A DNA stretch of 64,000 nt from Clostridiales bacterium (GCA_031261985.1 JAISIR010000018.1:55343-119342), one strand, 5' to 3'; positions 20,041-31,528 are shown, numbered from the stretch's first letter. Notes: a model not told the origin generated them from the sequence alone. A program made the numbers and translations.

Positions 20041-21744
20041 CTAATCAGCAAGCTTAACAACAATCGTTTTAAAATTATCGTAAATTACCATTCCAGGCTT
20101 GGCTCCACGAGGCTTTTTGACATTATTTATAGTTGTAAAATCTACCTCTACTTTACTAGAATTTTTGGCTTTACTATGGCGCGCACACGCGGTTGCTGCA
20201 AAGATTATATCGTCATCTGCAGGATTTTTGCCATCTAGCTGCAAAATACAATGGCTGCCAGGAATATTTTTTACATGGAACCACAAATCGCGTTTATCGG
20301 CTTGTTTAAGGGTTAAATGGTCATTTTGTAAGTTGTTTTTACCGATGTAAACGTTCGCACCATTTGGTGTTTTAAGATGAATTGGCTTTGACTTATTGTG
20401 CGAATTTTTGGCGCGTTTATGATTCTTGGCGTGGCTTAGAACGATGTATCCGCCTTGCGCAAGCTCGTCTTCCAGCTCAAAAATATCGTCCTCGTTGTCG
20501 CAATTCTCGATAGAATTAGCTACCGATGAGAGGTATTCTCTATCTTTATCGCAAACTTCAAGTTGCTTACTAAGTTGAACTAAGGCGTTCTTCTTTTTAT
20601 TGTAAATTTTGTAGTATTTCTCAGCGTTTTGGGCGATGTTTAGCTTAACATCAAGCGGAATTTCTATAATTGAATCGTCATAATAATTAAGCAGTTCAAT
20701 CTTACTTGCATTATCTGTTTTTTTGTAGATGTTCGCCGTTAAAAGCTCGCCAAAAAGCTTGTAATCATCATAGTCTTCGGCATTTTTAATGTCGTTTTGA
20801 ATGTTTTTGTACTTTCTATTTAGTCTAGCAATAATGGTATTTACTTTTTTGAGTAAATCGCTTGCGTTCACTAAGGAATTTGTGCTATTAAGTTTATAAT
20901 TATAAAAGGTTGATAGCATTTGTGAGATAGTTGGATAACTTAAAATTTTCGTGGTATCATCTTGATTTTTCCGCACCGATAAATCGTAAACGGCAAACTT
21001 TTTAGGCGTGTCGTCGTCAAACTCAATCGAAGGCTTGGGTGTCTTAAGACTTTCTAAAAAATCTTTTAAATTTAAAGTATTATTTGCTATATATTCCGAT
21101 GTATCGTTTGAAATTCCTATATATTTTTCAGCATAGTTTTGGAGCAGCGGTTGGTTGTCATTCAAATTTAGCGGGTTGATTTTGCCATCTTGAGGTGGCG
21201 CCAGTTGATATTTTACGCCACCTATAACGATGCGTTTGCTACTAACAGATAAATCTACAACCCTGTTAGCGCCTAGAATTTTTGATTCGTTATCCACCAA
21301 AATTATATTACTATATCGCCCCATCACCTCGATATATAAGCTTTTTTGCAGAATATCGCCTAATTCGCTGCGAGTTTCTACCTGAAGCTCGATAACTCTA
21401 TCGAAATTATGCTGTTTAAAGCCTAAAATTTTGCCGCCCAAAAGGTGCTTTCGCAAAAGCATGCAAAACATGGGGGGATTGTAGGGACGGTCAGGGATTT
21501 TTTCGGTCAAATAAATCCGCGGGAAGTTAGGATTGCAACTTAGAAGAAGATTGTATTTTTGCGTTCGAGAGGCATGGGTATCGTCAGATTGATTTGAATT
21601 TTGCTGGTTTTTTGGGGTGTAATTACGGACAGAAAAATAAACATCAAAATTAGCGGGCTGATGAATTTTGTCAATCCGCCCACCTATTAACCTAGAATTT
21701 AGCTCGTTTACAAGCGCGTAAATGGTTGTGCTGTCAAACGACAT
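20041..21744 (-). CDS. rqcH: NFACT family ribosome quality control factor RqcH
   Basis: DSTTIYALVNELNSRLIGGRIDKIHQP; DLWFHVKNIPGSHCIL. Confidence 0.85.
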   Translation of the reverse strand: MSFDSTTIYALVNELNSRLIGGRIDKIHQPANFDVYFSVRNYTPKNQQNSNQSDDTHASRTQKYNLLLSCNPNFPRIYLTEKIPDRPYNPPMFCMLLRKHLLGGKILGFKQHNFDRVIELQVETRSELGDILQKSLYIEVMGRYSNIILVDNESKILGANRVVDLSVSSKRIVIGGVKYQLAPPQDGKINPLNLNDNQPLLQNYAEKYIGISNDTSEYIANNTLNLKDFLESLKTPKPSIEFDDDTPKKFAVYDLSVRKNQDDTTKILSYPTISQMLSTFYNYKLNSTNSLVNASDLLKKVNTIIARLNRKYKNIQNDIKNAEDYDDYKLFGELLTANIYKKTDNASKIELLNYYDDSIIEIPLDVKLNIAQNAEKYYKIYNKKKNALVQLSKQLEVCDKDREYLSSVANSIENCDNEDDIFELEDELAQGGYIVLSHAKNHKRAKNSHNKSKPIHLKTPNGANVYIGKNNLQNDHLTLKQADKRDLWFHVKNIPGSHCILQLDGKNPADDDIIFAATACARHSKAKNSSKVEVDFTTINNVKKPRGAKPGMVIYDNFKTIVVKLAD

Positions 21745-22507
21745 TTTTATGCCCTGCTTCCCTGTTTACAATGTAATTATTAGCGATTTTTTCGTCGATA
21801 TCGTTAAGCGGCTCAAGTGTTAGCGCTGTAGCCTGATGCAAAATATAGTCGGCTAATTCAGGGTTTTTAGGTAATAGTGGTCCGTGTAGATATGTTCCAA
21901 TTACATTCTTATAATGCACGCCCTCGAACCCATCCTTCCCATTGTTTCCATTACCCTTAATAACTTTGGCAAATGGATTATGCCCGTTAATATTCGTGGC
22001 ACCGCCATGGTTTTCAAAGCCTACGATGTAGTTTTTCCCCTCGTTGTTTGTTAAAAAATCTGCCTCGACAACCACGTTGCCAATAAGTCTTTTATCGCCG
22101 CGAACCGTCTCGATATCAAGGATTTTTAACCCTTCTATTGTTTCATCACCAAGTTTATAGTAATTGCCCAAAAGCTGATACCCACCGCAAATTGCAATGA
22201 CGCTGCCATTATTTTCGACATAACTCTTAAACTCATCTTTAATTTTGTGCAAGTTTTGGCAAACAATAAGCTGCTCGCGGTCGGAACCGCCACCTAAAAA
22301 AACTAGGTTATACCGTGAGAAATCGGGCGTTTGGTTTACAGTGACATTTTCGACCACTACATTTATTCCGCGCCATTGCAGCCTTTTGGTTAGAGTTAAG
22401 ATGTTGCCTCTATCACCATATAAATTCAGCAAATCGGGGTATAAATGGGCGATAACTATAGTTTTGTTGTTGATTTTATTAGAATCTTTGATAGAATTTT
22501 TGCTCAT
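21734..22507 (-). CDS. gatD: Lipid II isoglutaminyl synthase glutaminase subunit
   Basis: HLYPDLLNLYGDRGNI; VIAICGGYQLLG; adjacent murT. Confidence 0.85.
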   Translation of the reverse strand: MSKNSIKDSNKINNKTIVIAHLYPDLLNLYGDRGNILTLTKRLQWRGINVVVENVTVNQTPDFSRYNLVFLGGGSDREQLIVCQNLHKIKDEFKSYVENNGSVIAICGGYQLLGNYYKLGDETIEGLKILDIETVRGDKRLIGNVVVEADFLTNNEGKNYIVGFENHGGATNINGHNPFAKVIKGNGNNGKDGFEGVHYKNVIGTYLHGPLLPKNPELADYILHQATALTLEPLNDIDEKIANNYIVNREAGHKNVV

Positions 22508-23926
22508 TTACGCCACCTCGCCTTTCGATTTTAAAATATTTTCGGTCGAAAACAGGGCGGTATAATTAACCAGAATGTAGGATATATCGTACTTTTTAGC
22601 AATAGCCTCGTCGATTGCTTGAGCCGTGGTATCAAAAACTTTATAGTTGGTAAATTCCGCATATTTTAGGCGCACAGCAACGTCGAAACGCCGCGTCCCG
22701 CTGATGAAAATCTCGTTAGGCGTAAGCCGTTCAAAATCGACGTCCCAAATCCACGATATATCGGTGCCATCTTGCTCGTTATCATTGATGACAATGACGA
22801 CACATTTTTGGCGCAAATCGTCCTCAACCGTGGCAATTGCTTGGTTAAACCCGGCAGGATTCTTCGATAGGTTAAAAACAAAAGGGAGTTTATTAATTAC
22901 ATAGGGTTGCATTCTACCGATTTGGGGCTTATATTCGGATAAAACTTCGTTGATATCTAGATTTTCCTCATTAGTTAAAAGTGCGACAGCAGAATAGGCA
23001 GCCAAAATATTATATATGTTGTAAAACCCTTTATAATGCACCGAAATTCTAGTGTCAGCAATGTTGAATTCTATCTTGGGATACAATTTTAAATTAGTGG
23101 CTTCAAAAGTTGGAGTTGGCCGCACAAAACCGCATTCGGGGCAAGAATATTTGCCGAGTTGATTGTAATAAACCTCGGAATATTCTAGCGCGGCACCACA
23201 TTGGCGACAAAAAAGTCCATCGGTAACCGATTTTGGCACACTTTTTAGCTTAATAGCTTCGGTGTTTTCATCGGTGTTTTCGTTCGTTTTTTCGACGGAA
23301 ATCGTATTTTGCAACCCGTTTGGCGCGTTAACCTGGTTTTTAAGATGAGTGTCGATTCCGTAATAAATAACCTCGCCATTTTCGAGCGAAAAGCTGCTAG
23401 AAAGGGGGTCGTCGGCGTTTAAAACTAGCTTTAAATTATTTGTTTTATCTATCGCCTCTTGAAGCGCGTTTATTGCGATGTCAATTTCGCCATATCGGTC
23501 AAGCTGGTCGCGAAAAAGGTTAGTAATTGCCATGATATCTGGCGTTAAGTGGTCAAAAACTATGCGCGCAGAAAATTCGTCAATTTCTAAAACGGCGACA
23601 TCTGCCTTCAACTTACCAAAAACGCTGGCAGTGCTTGCAAAAATTGTTGCAATGCCCGATAGCATGTTGGCTCCTAAATTGTTACAAACCGTGGTTTTAC
23701 CTTTGTTTTTTAGAATAGAATTTATTATATTATTAGTCGTCGTCTTGCCATTGGTTCCGCAGACGACTATAATTTTATCTATGTTTTTACTTAGAATTCT
23801 TATTATATTAGGGCAAATTTTTAGTGCAATTCCGCCTGGTGTCGCCGAGCTTTTTTTACCAATCGCTCTGCCTAGAATCGATGAAATTTTACACGTCCAT
23901 ATTGCCAATATAAGCCTTAAATTCAT
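22508..23926 (-). CDS. murT: Lipid II isoglutaminyl synthase, Mur ligase subunit
   Basis: VCGTNGKTTTNNII; DUF1727-like C-terminus; Cys4 insert CRQCGAALEY...CPECGF. Confidence 0.85.
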   Translation of the reverse strand: MNLRLILAIWTCKISSILGRAIGKKSSATPGGIALKICPNIIRILSKNIDKIIVVCGTNGKTTTNNIINSILKNKGKTTVCNNLGANMLSGIATIFASTASVFGKLKADVAVLEIDEFSARIVFDHLTPDIMAITNLFRDQLDRYGEIDIAINALQEAIDKTNNLKLVLNADDPLSSSFSLENGEVIYYGIDTHLKNQVNAPNGLQNTISVEKTNENTDENTEAIKLKSVPKSVTDGLFCRQCGAALEYSEVYYNQLGKYSCPECGFVRPTPTFEATNLKLYPKIEFNIADTRISVHYKGFYNIYNILAAYSAVALLTNEENLDINEVLSEYKPQIGRMQPYVINKLPFVFNLSKNPAGFNQAIATVEDDLRQKCVVIVINDNEQDGTDISWIWDVDFERLTPNEIFISGTRRFDVAVRLKYAEFTNYKVFDTTAQAIDEAIAKKYDISYILVNYTALFSTENILKSKGEVA

Positions 23927-24944
23927 TAAACAACCCTCGCATTTGCTCTTTTGTATTAGCTTTAACCAAGTTTTGCTTCAATTTTTGCGCATGCGCTACA
24001 CCTTTTAAATACCATAGCATGTGTTTGCGTGCCTCTTTAATGCCGATTCGCTCGCCTTTTATGTCAACCAAAACATCAAGATGTTTAAGGGCAAGCTCTA
24101 TCTTCGCATCCAAGCTTAGTTTCGGCAGCGCACCCAAGCCTTTATATTCCGCCTCAAGTTCCGCTAAAACTCTAGGATTTCCCAAGGCTGCCCGTCCTAT
24201 CATAACACCACTTGCATTTGTTATATCTAAAATTGTGTCGATATCTTCACTTGTTGCCACATCGCCGTTTGCAATTATAGGGATATCCACGCTTTTCACC
24301 ACATCGGCGATGGCGTTCCAATCGGCCTTCCCGCGATATTCTTGCTCGACGGTTCTTCCATGAACTGTAATTGCAGCTGCCCCATTTTTTGCGATAATCT
24401 CGGCAATTTCGGGCGCATTAATGGTATCATTTGTGCACCCCAAGCGAATTTTTGCAGTGACAGGAATATGATGCCCAAAATGCTGGCGCGTGCCCTCTGC
24501 CACTGCCGCGACAATCTCGCCAATCAAGGTTTTATCACGCATTAGCGCGCCACCGTCGCCATTTTTGATAATCTTTTTAGCAGGGCAACCCATATTTATG
24601 TCAATCACATTGGCGTAAGGTATATGCTCTACAGAATCGTGCATTACTTGCGGATTATTACCAAAAATTTGAACGCTTATAGGAGTTTGAGCCTTATATT
24701 CTGCTTCTGTCGGCAAAAGTTTACGTGTTTTTTGGTCGTTAAACACAAGGGCGCGGCTAGAAATCATCTCGGTACACATTAACCCTACACCACCGCAAAA
24801 GCGCACCATTTGCCTAAAGGGAGAGTCGGTAACGCCTGCCATTGGCGCGAGGATTATGTTGCTTTTAAGGCAAAGTTCGCCAATTTTTAAAATGCTATTT
24901 AGAGCATTATCGCTGCGCTCGCCTATGTTTTTATCGTTTATCAT
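23889..24944 (-). CDS. dusB: tRNA-dihydrouridine synthase
   Basis: LAPMAGVTDSPFRQMV; INMGCPAKKI; IIANGDV. Confidence 0.9.
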   Translation of the reverse strand: MINDKNIGERSDNALNSILKIGELCLKSNIILAPMAGVTDSPFRQMVRFCGGVGLMCTEMISSRALVFNDQKTRKLLPTEAEYKAQTPISVQIFGNNPQVMHDSVEHIPYANVIDINMGCPAKKIIKNGDGGALMRDKTLIGEIVAAVAEGTRQHFGHHIPVTAKIRLGCTNDTINAPEIAEIIAKNGAAAITVHGRTVEQEYRGKADWNAIADVVKSVDIPIIANGDVATSEDIDTILDITNASGVMIGRAALGNPRVLAELEAEYKGLGALPKLSLDAKIELALKHLDVLVDIKGERIGIKEARKHMLWYLKGVAHAQKLKQNLVKANTKEQMRGLFNEFKAYIGNMDV

Positions 24945-24951
24945 ATTAAAA

Positions 24952-26154
24952 CTATCTTCCGTTTAGAAATTCGTCAATGCGTGCGATGCCTTTTTCGATA
25001 GTTGAAATTGAGGTAGCATAAGACATTCTGCAATAATTTGGCGCATCAAAACCTTCGCCAGGAACAAGCGCAACCTTTTTAGCGTCTAGTAACGCGTTAC
25101 AAAAATCGGTAGCACTATTAATTTTAACACCGTTCAAAGTTGTGCCAAAAACTTTAGAAATATTTATCATAACATAAAATGCGCCATCTGCATTAAGGCA
25201 CGAAATTTGCGGAATTTTATTAATAGCCTCTACCACGTAATTTCGACGTTTTAGGAACTCGGCACGCATCTCGTCGACGCATGATTGGTCGCCCTCTAAG
25301 GCTGCAACCGCCGCAGCTTGCGAGATTGAACATGGATTAGACGTCATGTGGCTTTGAATATTACTCATAATTTTAGCAATTTGCGCGTTGCTGGCGGTGT
25401 AGCCTATGCGCCAACCTGTCATTGCATAACTTTTAGAAACGCCATTTACGATTATAGTTAAATCTTTAATCTGGTCGTTAAAGCTTGCAATAGACACATG
25501 TTTTCCGTTATAAATCAGTTTCTCGTATATCTCGTCCGAAATGATATAAATCCCTTTTTCGACCGCTAAATCGGCGATATCGCGAAGCTCGTCCTCGGTA
25601 TATATCATGCCGGTTGGGTTGCTTGGACTATTGATAATTATTGCCTTAGTTTTAGCGGATATCTTGTTTTTTAAGTCTTGCAATGTAAATTTAAAATTGT
25701 TTTCTTCAGTTGTAGGAAGCACCACGGGAACGCCATCTGCAATTTTGACCATCTCGGGGTAACTAACCCAAAACGGTGCAGGGATTATAACCTCATCACC
25801 AGGGTTTAAAATTGCGCTAAGTGCGTTTACCAAGCTATGTTTAGCGCCGTTATTAACTACAATTTCGGCAGGTGTATAGTCTAAATTATTATCGTTCTTT
25901 AGCTTGGCGCAAATAGCCTTTTTTAGCGTTAGCGTGCCGCTTGCGGGTGTATATTTGGTAAATCCGTCGTTAATTGCTTTAATTGCCGCTTGTTTAATAT
26001 GTAGAGGTGTATCAAAGTCGGGCTCGCCAACACCAAAGCCAAGTGCATCCTCGCCATTTGCCTTTAGCTCTTTAAATTTAGCATCGATTGCTAGTGTAGG
26101 GGAACCGCTGATTGCCATGTTTTTTGTTGATAGATTGTTTGAAGCATTTGACAT
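24952..26154 (-). CDS. aspC: Pyridoxal-phosphate aminotransferase (aspartate aminotransferase class I)
   Basis: GVGEPDFDTPLHIK, NSPSNPTGMIY, VSKSYAMTGWRIGY; start adjusted to RBS-proximal ATG. Confidence 0.85.
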   Translation of the reverse strand: MSNASNNLSTKNMAISGSPTLAIDAKFKELKANGEDALGFGVGEPDFDTPLHIKQAAIKAINDGFTKYTPASGTLTLKKAICAKLKNDNNLDYTPAEIVVNNGAKHSLVNALSAILNPGDEVIIPAPFWVSYPEMVKIADGVPVVLPTTEENNFKFTLQDLKNKISAKTKAIIINSPSNPTGMIYTEDELRDIADLAVEKGIYIISDEIYEKLIYNGKHVSIASFNDQIKDLTIIVNGVSKSYAMTGWRIGYTASNAQIAKIMSNIQSHMTSNPCSISQAAAVAALEGDQSCVDEMRAEFLKRRNYVVEAINKIPQISCLNADGAFYVMINISKVFGTTLNGVKINSATDFCNALLDAKKVALVPGEGFDAPNYCRMSYATSISTIEKGIARIDEFLNGR

Positions 26155-26246
26155 TTTAACCACACCTTTAATTAATTTGTGATTATTTTATCATTTACTT
26201 AAAAATTTGTCAACTTAAAATTTGTCGATTTTAAACTGAATACACG

Positions 26247-26280
26247 CAAAAAAGCCCTGGCGATTGTTTTACACCAAGGC
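26247..26280 (-). terminator. Terminator downstream of spoVAC
   Basis: Minus strand gccttgg...ccagggctttttt. Confidence 0.6.
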
Positions 26281-26296
26281 GAAATTTTTGTATATA

Positions 26297-26767
26297 CTAG
26301 GCGACTCCATACATTTTAAAGATGTAATACGCCAAGCCAATTGCAATAGACGTCATGGTTCCGTACAAAATGACAGGTCCTGCAATGTTAAACATTTTTG
26401 CGCCTACGCCAAAGATAAATCCTTCACTTTTAAACTCCATAGCAGGTGCTGTGATGGAATTTGCGAAGCCTGTTATAGGTACAAGCGTGCCTGCACCAGC
26501 GCGTTTGGCAATTTTGTCGAACCAACCTATGGCGGTAAAAAGTGCGCCTAAAAAGATAAATACCATGGTCGAAATTGTACGCGCAAGCTTTTCGTCTACG
26601 CCATTGTTAACCATGATTGCAAAAATTGCTTCGCCTGCTACACAAATTAAGCCACCGATGACAAACGCGCACACGATATTTTTGCCGAATTTTGACTTAG
26701 GAGCAATCTTAGAAACGTAATTTTTGTATTGCTCGTTTGACATTTTTTTGATTTCCATAAAATTCAC
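26297..26767 (-). CDS. spoVAC: Stage V sporulation protein AC
   Basis: AGAGTLVPITGFANSITAPAMEFKSEGFIFGVGAKMFNIAGPVILYG. Confidence 0.85.
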   Translation of the reverse strand: MNFMEIKKMSNEQYKNYVSKIAPKSKFGKNIVCAFVIGGLICVAGEAIFAIMVNNGVDEKLARTISTMVFIFLGALFTAIGWFDKIAKRAGAGTLVPITGFANSITAPAMEFKSEGFIFGVGAKMFNIAGPVILYGTMTSIAIGLAYYIFKMYGVA

Positions 26768-26875
26768 CTAATTTAATAATTGACAAATTGGGTAGTTTTT
26801 ATGTATAATATATATGTGAGTTTTTTAGCGATGCTAAATTACCGGCTTTTAACTTTATAGAATATTGGTGATTAC

Positions 26876-27811
26876 ATGAAATTTTCGGAAAAAGGCAGCG
26901 AGTTTTACATTGATGAAATTAATAATAAGGCGATAGACGACTGCCAAAGTTTAATTTTGAATAGCGAGAAATATTACTCTAATTGTATTGACGAGGCGAC
27001 AGATTACATCATTAACCATCGCAATAATTTTGTTTTGCTAACGGGGCCGTCATCGTCGGGCAAAACCACTACCTCTATACTTTTAGAGCAAAGTTTAATT
27101 AAAAAAGGTAAAGATGCGATAAGGATTTCGCTTGATAATTTTTATAAGAACAGAGATGACCTTCCTTTTTGGGAAGATGGAACGCGTAATTACGAGGCGA
27201 TTGAGGGGTTAGATTTAGATACCTTTAACGACTGCATGTACGAACTTACAAGCAAGGGCGTTGCTACCTTCCCCGTCTTCGACTTCTCTGTTGGCAAGCG
27301 TAGCCTAACCGATAATTTTAGCGTTAAATATGACGACGATACCTTTATAATTTTCGAGGGGATTCATGCGCTTAACCCTATGCTTATCAACCTTATCCAT
27401 AGTAAAAAATTTATTAAAATGTATGTTAGCGCGCATTCTAACTTTTACATAGGCGACGAGAAGGTTCTGCCCAAGCGATATGTTAGGCTTATGCGTAGGA
27501 TAATGCGCGATAAATCTACCAGAAACACCGAGGCATTGGTTACCCTTGACATGTGGCGTAAAGTTGTAATTGGCGAGGATAAATATATCTTCCCTTACCG
27601 TGATAGTGCTGATTGGCAGATAAACTCGACGCATGCGTATGAACCGTTAGCGTATAAAAGTAAAGTTTTGCAAATTTTGCGCCCTATTTGCGATGACCCA
27701 ACGCATGGCGAGATTATTACATCGTGCATTAATGCGCTGGAACCCTTTGTCGCGCTTGATTCTGATGTGATTCCTAAGACATCGCTGTTAAGGGAATTTG
27801 TAGTTAACTAA
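26876..27811 (+). CDS. Uridine kinase-like nucleoside kinase
   Basis: LLTGPSSSGKTTTSILLEQSL; phosphoribulokinase/uridine kinase family. Confidence 0.75.
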   Translation: MKFSEKGSEFYIDEINNKAIDDCQSLILNSEKYYSNCIDEATDYIINHRNNFVLLTGPSSSGKTTTSILLEQSLIKKGKDAIRISLDNFYKNRDDLPFWEDGTRNYEAIEGLDLDTFNDCMYELTSKGVATFPVFDFSVGKRSLTDNFSVKYDDDTFIIFEGIHALNPMLINLIHSKKFIKMYVSAHSNFYIGDEKVLPKRYVRLMRRIMRDKSTRNTEALVTLDMWRKVVIGEDKYIFPYRDSADWQINSTHAYEPLAYKSKVLQILRPICDDPTHGEIITSCINALEPFVALDSDVIPKTSLLREFVVN

Positions 27812-27838
27812 TGAAATCGCGAATGGAGCAAAATTAAA

Positions 27839-29629
27839 ATGTCACAACAAGATAAAATTAGAAATTTTTGTATAATTGCGCATATCGACCACGGGAAATC
27901 TACGCTTGCAGATAGGTTGTTAGAGCAAACGGGGGCGGTTGAATCACGCGATATGGAGAGCCAATTGTTAGACGATATGGACCTAGAACGCGAGCGCGGG
28001 ATTACCATAAAAGCTAGGGCGGTGCGCATGGAATATAACGGTTGCGTGCTTAATTTAATTGATACGCCTGGGCATGTCGATTTTGGGTATGAGGTGTCGC
28101 GTAGTTTGGCGGCGTGTGAGGGGGCGATATTAATCGTCGATTCTTCGCAAGGGATAGAGGCGCAAACCTTGGCGAATACTTACTTGGCGTTGGAGCATGA
28201 TTTGGAATTGCTTCCTGTGTTGAATAAGATTGACCTGCCTAGTGCGCGACCTGAGGAGGTTAAGCGTGAGATTGAGGAAATTATCGGGTTAGATGCGAGT
28301 GATGCGCCGCTGATTTCTGCTAAAAATGGGATAGGGATTCAAGATGTTTTAGATGCGATTATCGATAAAATTCCACCGCCCGATGATGAGAACTCTAGCG
28401 ATAAACCCTTGCAATGCCTTATATTCGACAGCGTGTATGATTCGTACAAAGGCGTGATAATTTATGTGCGTGTGGTGAATGGCTCGTTGCGCGTGGGCGA
28501 TAAAATTCGCATGATGGCGACTGGGGCAGAATTTGAAACTGTCGAAGTTGGGTATATGCTGCCTAGTGGCTTAAAACCTAGTGATTCGCTTGAGGCGGGC
28601 GATGTTGGGTATATCACGGCATCGATTAAAAAAGTTACCGATACACGAGTGGGCGACACCGTTACAAGCGTGGAAAATCCTGCGGATGCGCCGCTAGAGG
28701 GCTATAAACAAGTGCAGCCGATGGTGTATTGCGGAATTTACCCTGCCGATGGTGCTAAATATGACGATTTGCGCGAGGCGTTGGGTAAACTTCAACTTAA
28801 CGATGCGTCGCTTCAGTACGAGCCAGAAACCTCTATTGCGCTAGGGTTTGGCTTTAGGTGCGGGTTCTTAGGGCTTCTTCATATGGAGATTATTCAGGAG
28901 CGATTAGAGCGCGAGTACAACCTAGATTTGATTACAACTGCGCCGAGTGTTATTTACAAAGTGACTACTAAAGATGGGGCGGTTACAATGGTGGATAATC
29001 CTACTAATTTGCCCGACCCAGGGTTTATTGAATACATTGAAGAGCCAATTTGCAAGGCGCATATTATGGTGCCGACCGAGTTTGTCGGCGGTGTTATGGA
29101 GCTGTGCCAGGAGCGGCGAGGCGAGTATATTGGCATGGAATATATCGACCCGACGCGTGCGAATATTGAGTATAATTTGCCGCTGAACGAGATTATTTAT
29201 GACTTTTTTGATGTGTTAAAGTCGCGGTCGCGTGGGTATGCCTCGTTCGATTATGAGGTGTCGGGGTATCAAAAATCTAAGCTGGTTAAGCTGGATATCT
29301 TGCTAAATGGCGATATGGTGGATAGTCTATCGTTTATTGTGCATGAATCGAGTTCGTATGCGAGGGGCAGGCGGATTGCTGAGAAGTTAAAGGAAGTAAT
29401 TCCGCGGCAGATGTTTGAAGTGCCGATTCAGGCAGCAATAGGCGGCAAAGTTATAGCGCGCGAGACGGTTAAGGCGATGAGGAAAGATGTGCTGGCGAAG
29501 TGCTATGGTGGCGATATAACCAGGAAGAAGAAGCTGCTAGAGAAGCAAAAAGAGGGTAAAAAACGGATGCGTCAGGTGGGGCAGGTGCAGGTGCCACAGG
29601 AGGCGTTTATGAGCGTGCTGAAATTGTAA
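27839..29629 (+). CDS. lepA: Elongation factor 4
   Basis: [20 protein letters not shown]; full-length LepA C-terminal domain. Confidence 0.95.
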   Translation: MSQQDKIRNFCIIAHIDHGKSTLADRLLEQTGAVESRDMESQLLDDMDLERERGITIKARAVRMEYNGCVLNLIDTPGHVDFGYEVSRSLAACEGAILIVDSSQGIEAQTLANTYLALEHDLELLPVLNKIDLPSARPEEVKREIEEIIGLDASDAPLISAKNGIGIQDVLDAIIDKIPPPDDENSSDKPLQCLIFDSVYDSYKGVIIYVRVVNGSLRVGDKIRMMATGAEFETVEVGYMLPSGLKPSDSLEAGDVGYITASIKKVTDTRVGDTVTSVENPADAPLEGYKQVQPMVYCGIYPADGAKYDDLREALGKLQLNDASLQYEPETSIALGFGFRCGFLGLLHMEIIQERLEREYNLDLITTAPSVIYKVTTKDGAVTMVDNPTNLPDPGFIEYIEEPICKAHIMVPTEFVGGVMELCQERRGEYIGMEYIDPTRANIEYNLPLNEIIYDFFDVLKSRSRGYASFDYEVSGYQKSKLVKLDILLNGDMVDSLSFIVHESSSYARGRRIAEKLKEVIPRQMFEVPIQAAIGGKVIARETVKAMRKDVLAKCYGGDITRKKKLLEKQKEGKKRMRQVGQVQVPQEAFMSVLKL

Positions 29630-29642
29630 TGCAGAATTAATG

Positions 29643-29680
29643 CAAAAAAACAGAGGGCAAAATTGATTGCTCTCTGTTAA
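29643..29680. terminator. Bidirectional terminator-like hairpin
   Basis: aaacagagggca...tgctctctgtt. Confidence 0.5.
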
Positions 29681-29695
29681 ATTATCTAAATTTGT

Positions 29696-30187
29696 CTATT
29701 TATTTGGTCCTTGATTAGACTTAGAAATTGGCGTTTCCTTAGCTTGTGGAGCGGTTGTTAGGTTTTCAGCACCTGTCTTGGCAGCCTCAAAGTTATCTTT
29801 TAGGCTCTTTCTTTTTATACCAGTAATACCTACAGCTCCATGTAATTTCACCTCAACGCTTATTTGACCACCAGGAATTTTGCTAAACATATCGTAAATC
29901 TCGCGTATCCGTTCTTTGTTTGCTTCTTCGCTAGCTGCTTTTTCGATCGCATCAGCTAGTAGATGCTCTTTTGCGCGTTCGGCCGCAAGGAATTCTTCGG
30001 TCATATCTATCACTGATGGCATAATACCTAGCTCATCTTCTATCTTTTGCATCGTCTCGTGCGGTGAGCAGCCAATAACACATGCATATGGTTCAAATTC
30101 ATTTACCATTTTAAGTATCTTTTCGCGTTTTTCTTTGTCAAAATTATTAGATTCTACCGTAAGTTTTGTTTCTGACATTTTATTCAC
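29696..30187 (-). CDS. Hypothetical protein
   Basis: 163-aa ORF, RBS aggtga upstream; flanked by terminators. Confidence 0.5.
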   Translation of the reverse strand: MNKMSETKLTVESNNFDKEKREKILKMVNEFEPYACVIGCSPHETMQKIEDELGIMPSVIDMTEEFLAAERAKEHLLADAIEKAASEEANKERIREIYDMFSKIPGGQISVEVKLHGAVGITGIKRKSLKDNFEAAKTGAENLTTAPQAKETPISKSNQGPNK

Positions 30188-30325
30188 CTCGTAAAATTTA
30201 TAATAATCGTAATTATTCTTATCATATTCTCATTTTACCACAAAAAGCAGAGGATTGCAATAGGCGAATCCTCTTTTATGTTAAATTTATGTTAAATTTT
30301 AATTGATTACGCGTTAAAAAATAAA

Positions 30326-31528
30326 TTACTCCTCGGCAACTATATACCCCGAATCTGCCAGCGATTGCATCACTTTTTTACCATGGTCAAAGCCACTAAC
30401 CTCGCACACCAAATGCACCATGGTATTGGTCAAAGCCAGGTGGAGCTTATCTTTATCGTACATTACCGAAACGATATTTGCATTAGCAGCGCCGACGACA
30501 TGCGCTAAATCGGCAAGCGCGCCAGGCTGGTCGGCTAGAACAATGCTAAGCTTTAACATTCTGCCGCGGGCAACCAAGCCCTGGCGGATAATTTTGTTCA
30601 TAAAACCGACATCGATATTGCCGCCGCTTAAGATACACACGACTTTTTTACCAGGCAAGTTGATTTTTTTGTTAATCATGGCAGCCACCGCCACCGCGCC
30701 GCTTGGCTCCACCGCCTGTTTGCTACGTTCTAGCAATAACAAAACAGATTCGGAAATCTCGTCCTCGGTAACGGTTACCATATCATCGACGCAATTTTTA
30801 ATTATTTCAAAGTTTACATCGCCTGGGTGTCGCACCGCAATTCCATCGGCTATAGTGTTAGATTTATCTGCATTGACCAGGCTTTTCGCCTTGTACGAAC
30901 GCACCAAAGGGTCGCAACCTTCTGCCTGAACGCCAATTACCTTAACGTGCGGGCAAACTTCTTTGACAGCGAACGAAATGCCAGAGAGTAATCCGCCGCC
31001 GCCAACGGGAACAACAATGGCGTCAACCGTTGGAAGCTCCTGCAAAATCTCTATCCCAATAGTCCCCTGACCTGCAATAATATCCTCGTCGTTGTAGGCG
31101 TGAACAAAGGTGGCATTAGTCTCTTTTTGCACATCTAACGCTTTCTCGTAAGCATCGTCGAACCCTGCGCCATGCAGAATAACCTGCGCGCCATAACCCT
31201 TTGTAGCAGCAATTTTAGCCAGCGGCGCGCTTTTAGGCATGCAGATTATAGAATTTATCCCCTTTTGAGCGGCTGCATAAGCCACGCCTTGTGCATGGTT
31301 GCCAGCAGATGATGCGACGACGCTTTCTACATCTTGATTCTCGGTCAGCTTTGCAATTTTATTGTATGCGCCACGAATTTTGAACGAGCCTGTGCGCTGC
31401 TGATTCTCGCATTTAAAATATATCTCGGCGCCGCTTAATTGCGAAAAAGTGCGGGACGATAGCAATGGAAGCTTGTGAATTACACCTTTTAACCGCTGCG
31501 CTGCGTCTTGGATTTCTTTAAATTCCAT
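30326..31528 (-). CDS. ilvA: Threonine ammonia-lyase
   Basis: KCENQQRTGSFKIRGAYNKI; PVGGGGLLSGIS; C-terminal ACT-like domain. Confidence 0.9.
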   Translation of the reverse strand: MEFKEIQDAAQRLKGVIHKLPLLSSRTFSQLSGAEIYFKCENQQRTGSFKIRGAYNKIAKLTENQDVESVVASSAGNHAQGVAYAAAQKGINSIICMPKSAPLAKIAATKGYGAQVILHGAGFDDAYEKALDVQKETNATFVHAYNDEDIIAGQGTIGIEILQELPTVDAIVVPVGGGGLLSGISFAVKEVCPHVKVIGVQAEGCDPLVRSYKAKSLVNADKSNTIADGIAVRHPGDVNFEIIKNCVDDMVTVTEDEISESVLLLLERSKQAVEPSGAVAVAAMINKKINLPGKKVVCILSGGNIDVGFMNKIIRQGLVARGRMLKLSIVLADQPGALADLAHVVGAANANIVSVMYDKDKLHLALTNTMVHLVCEVSGFDHGKKVMQSLADSGYIVAEE

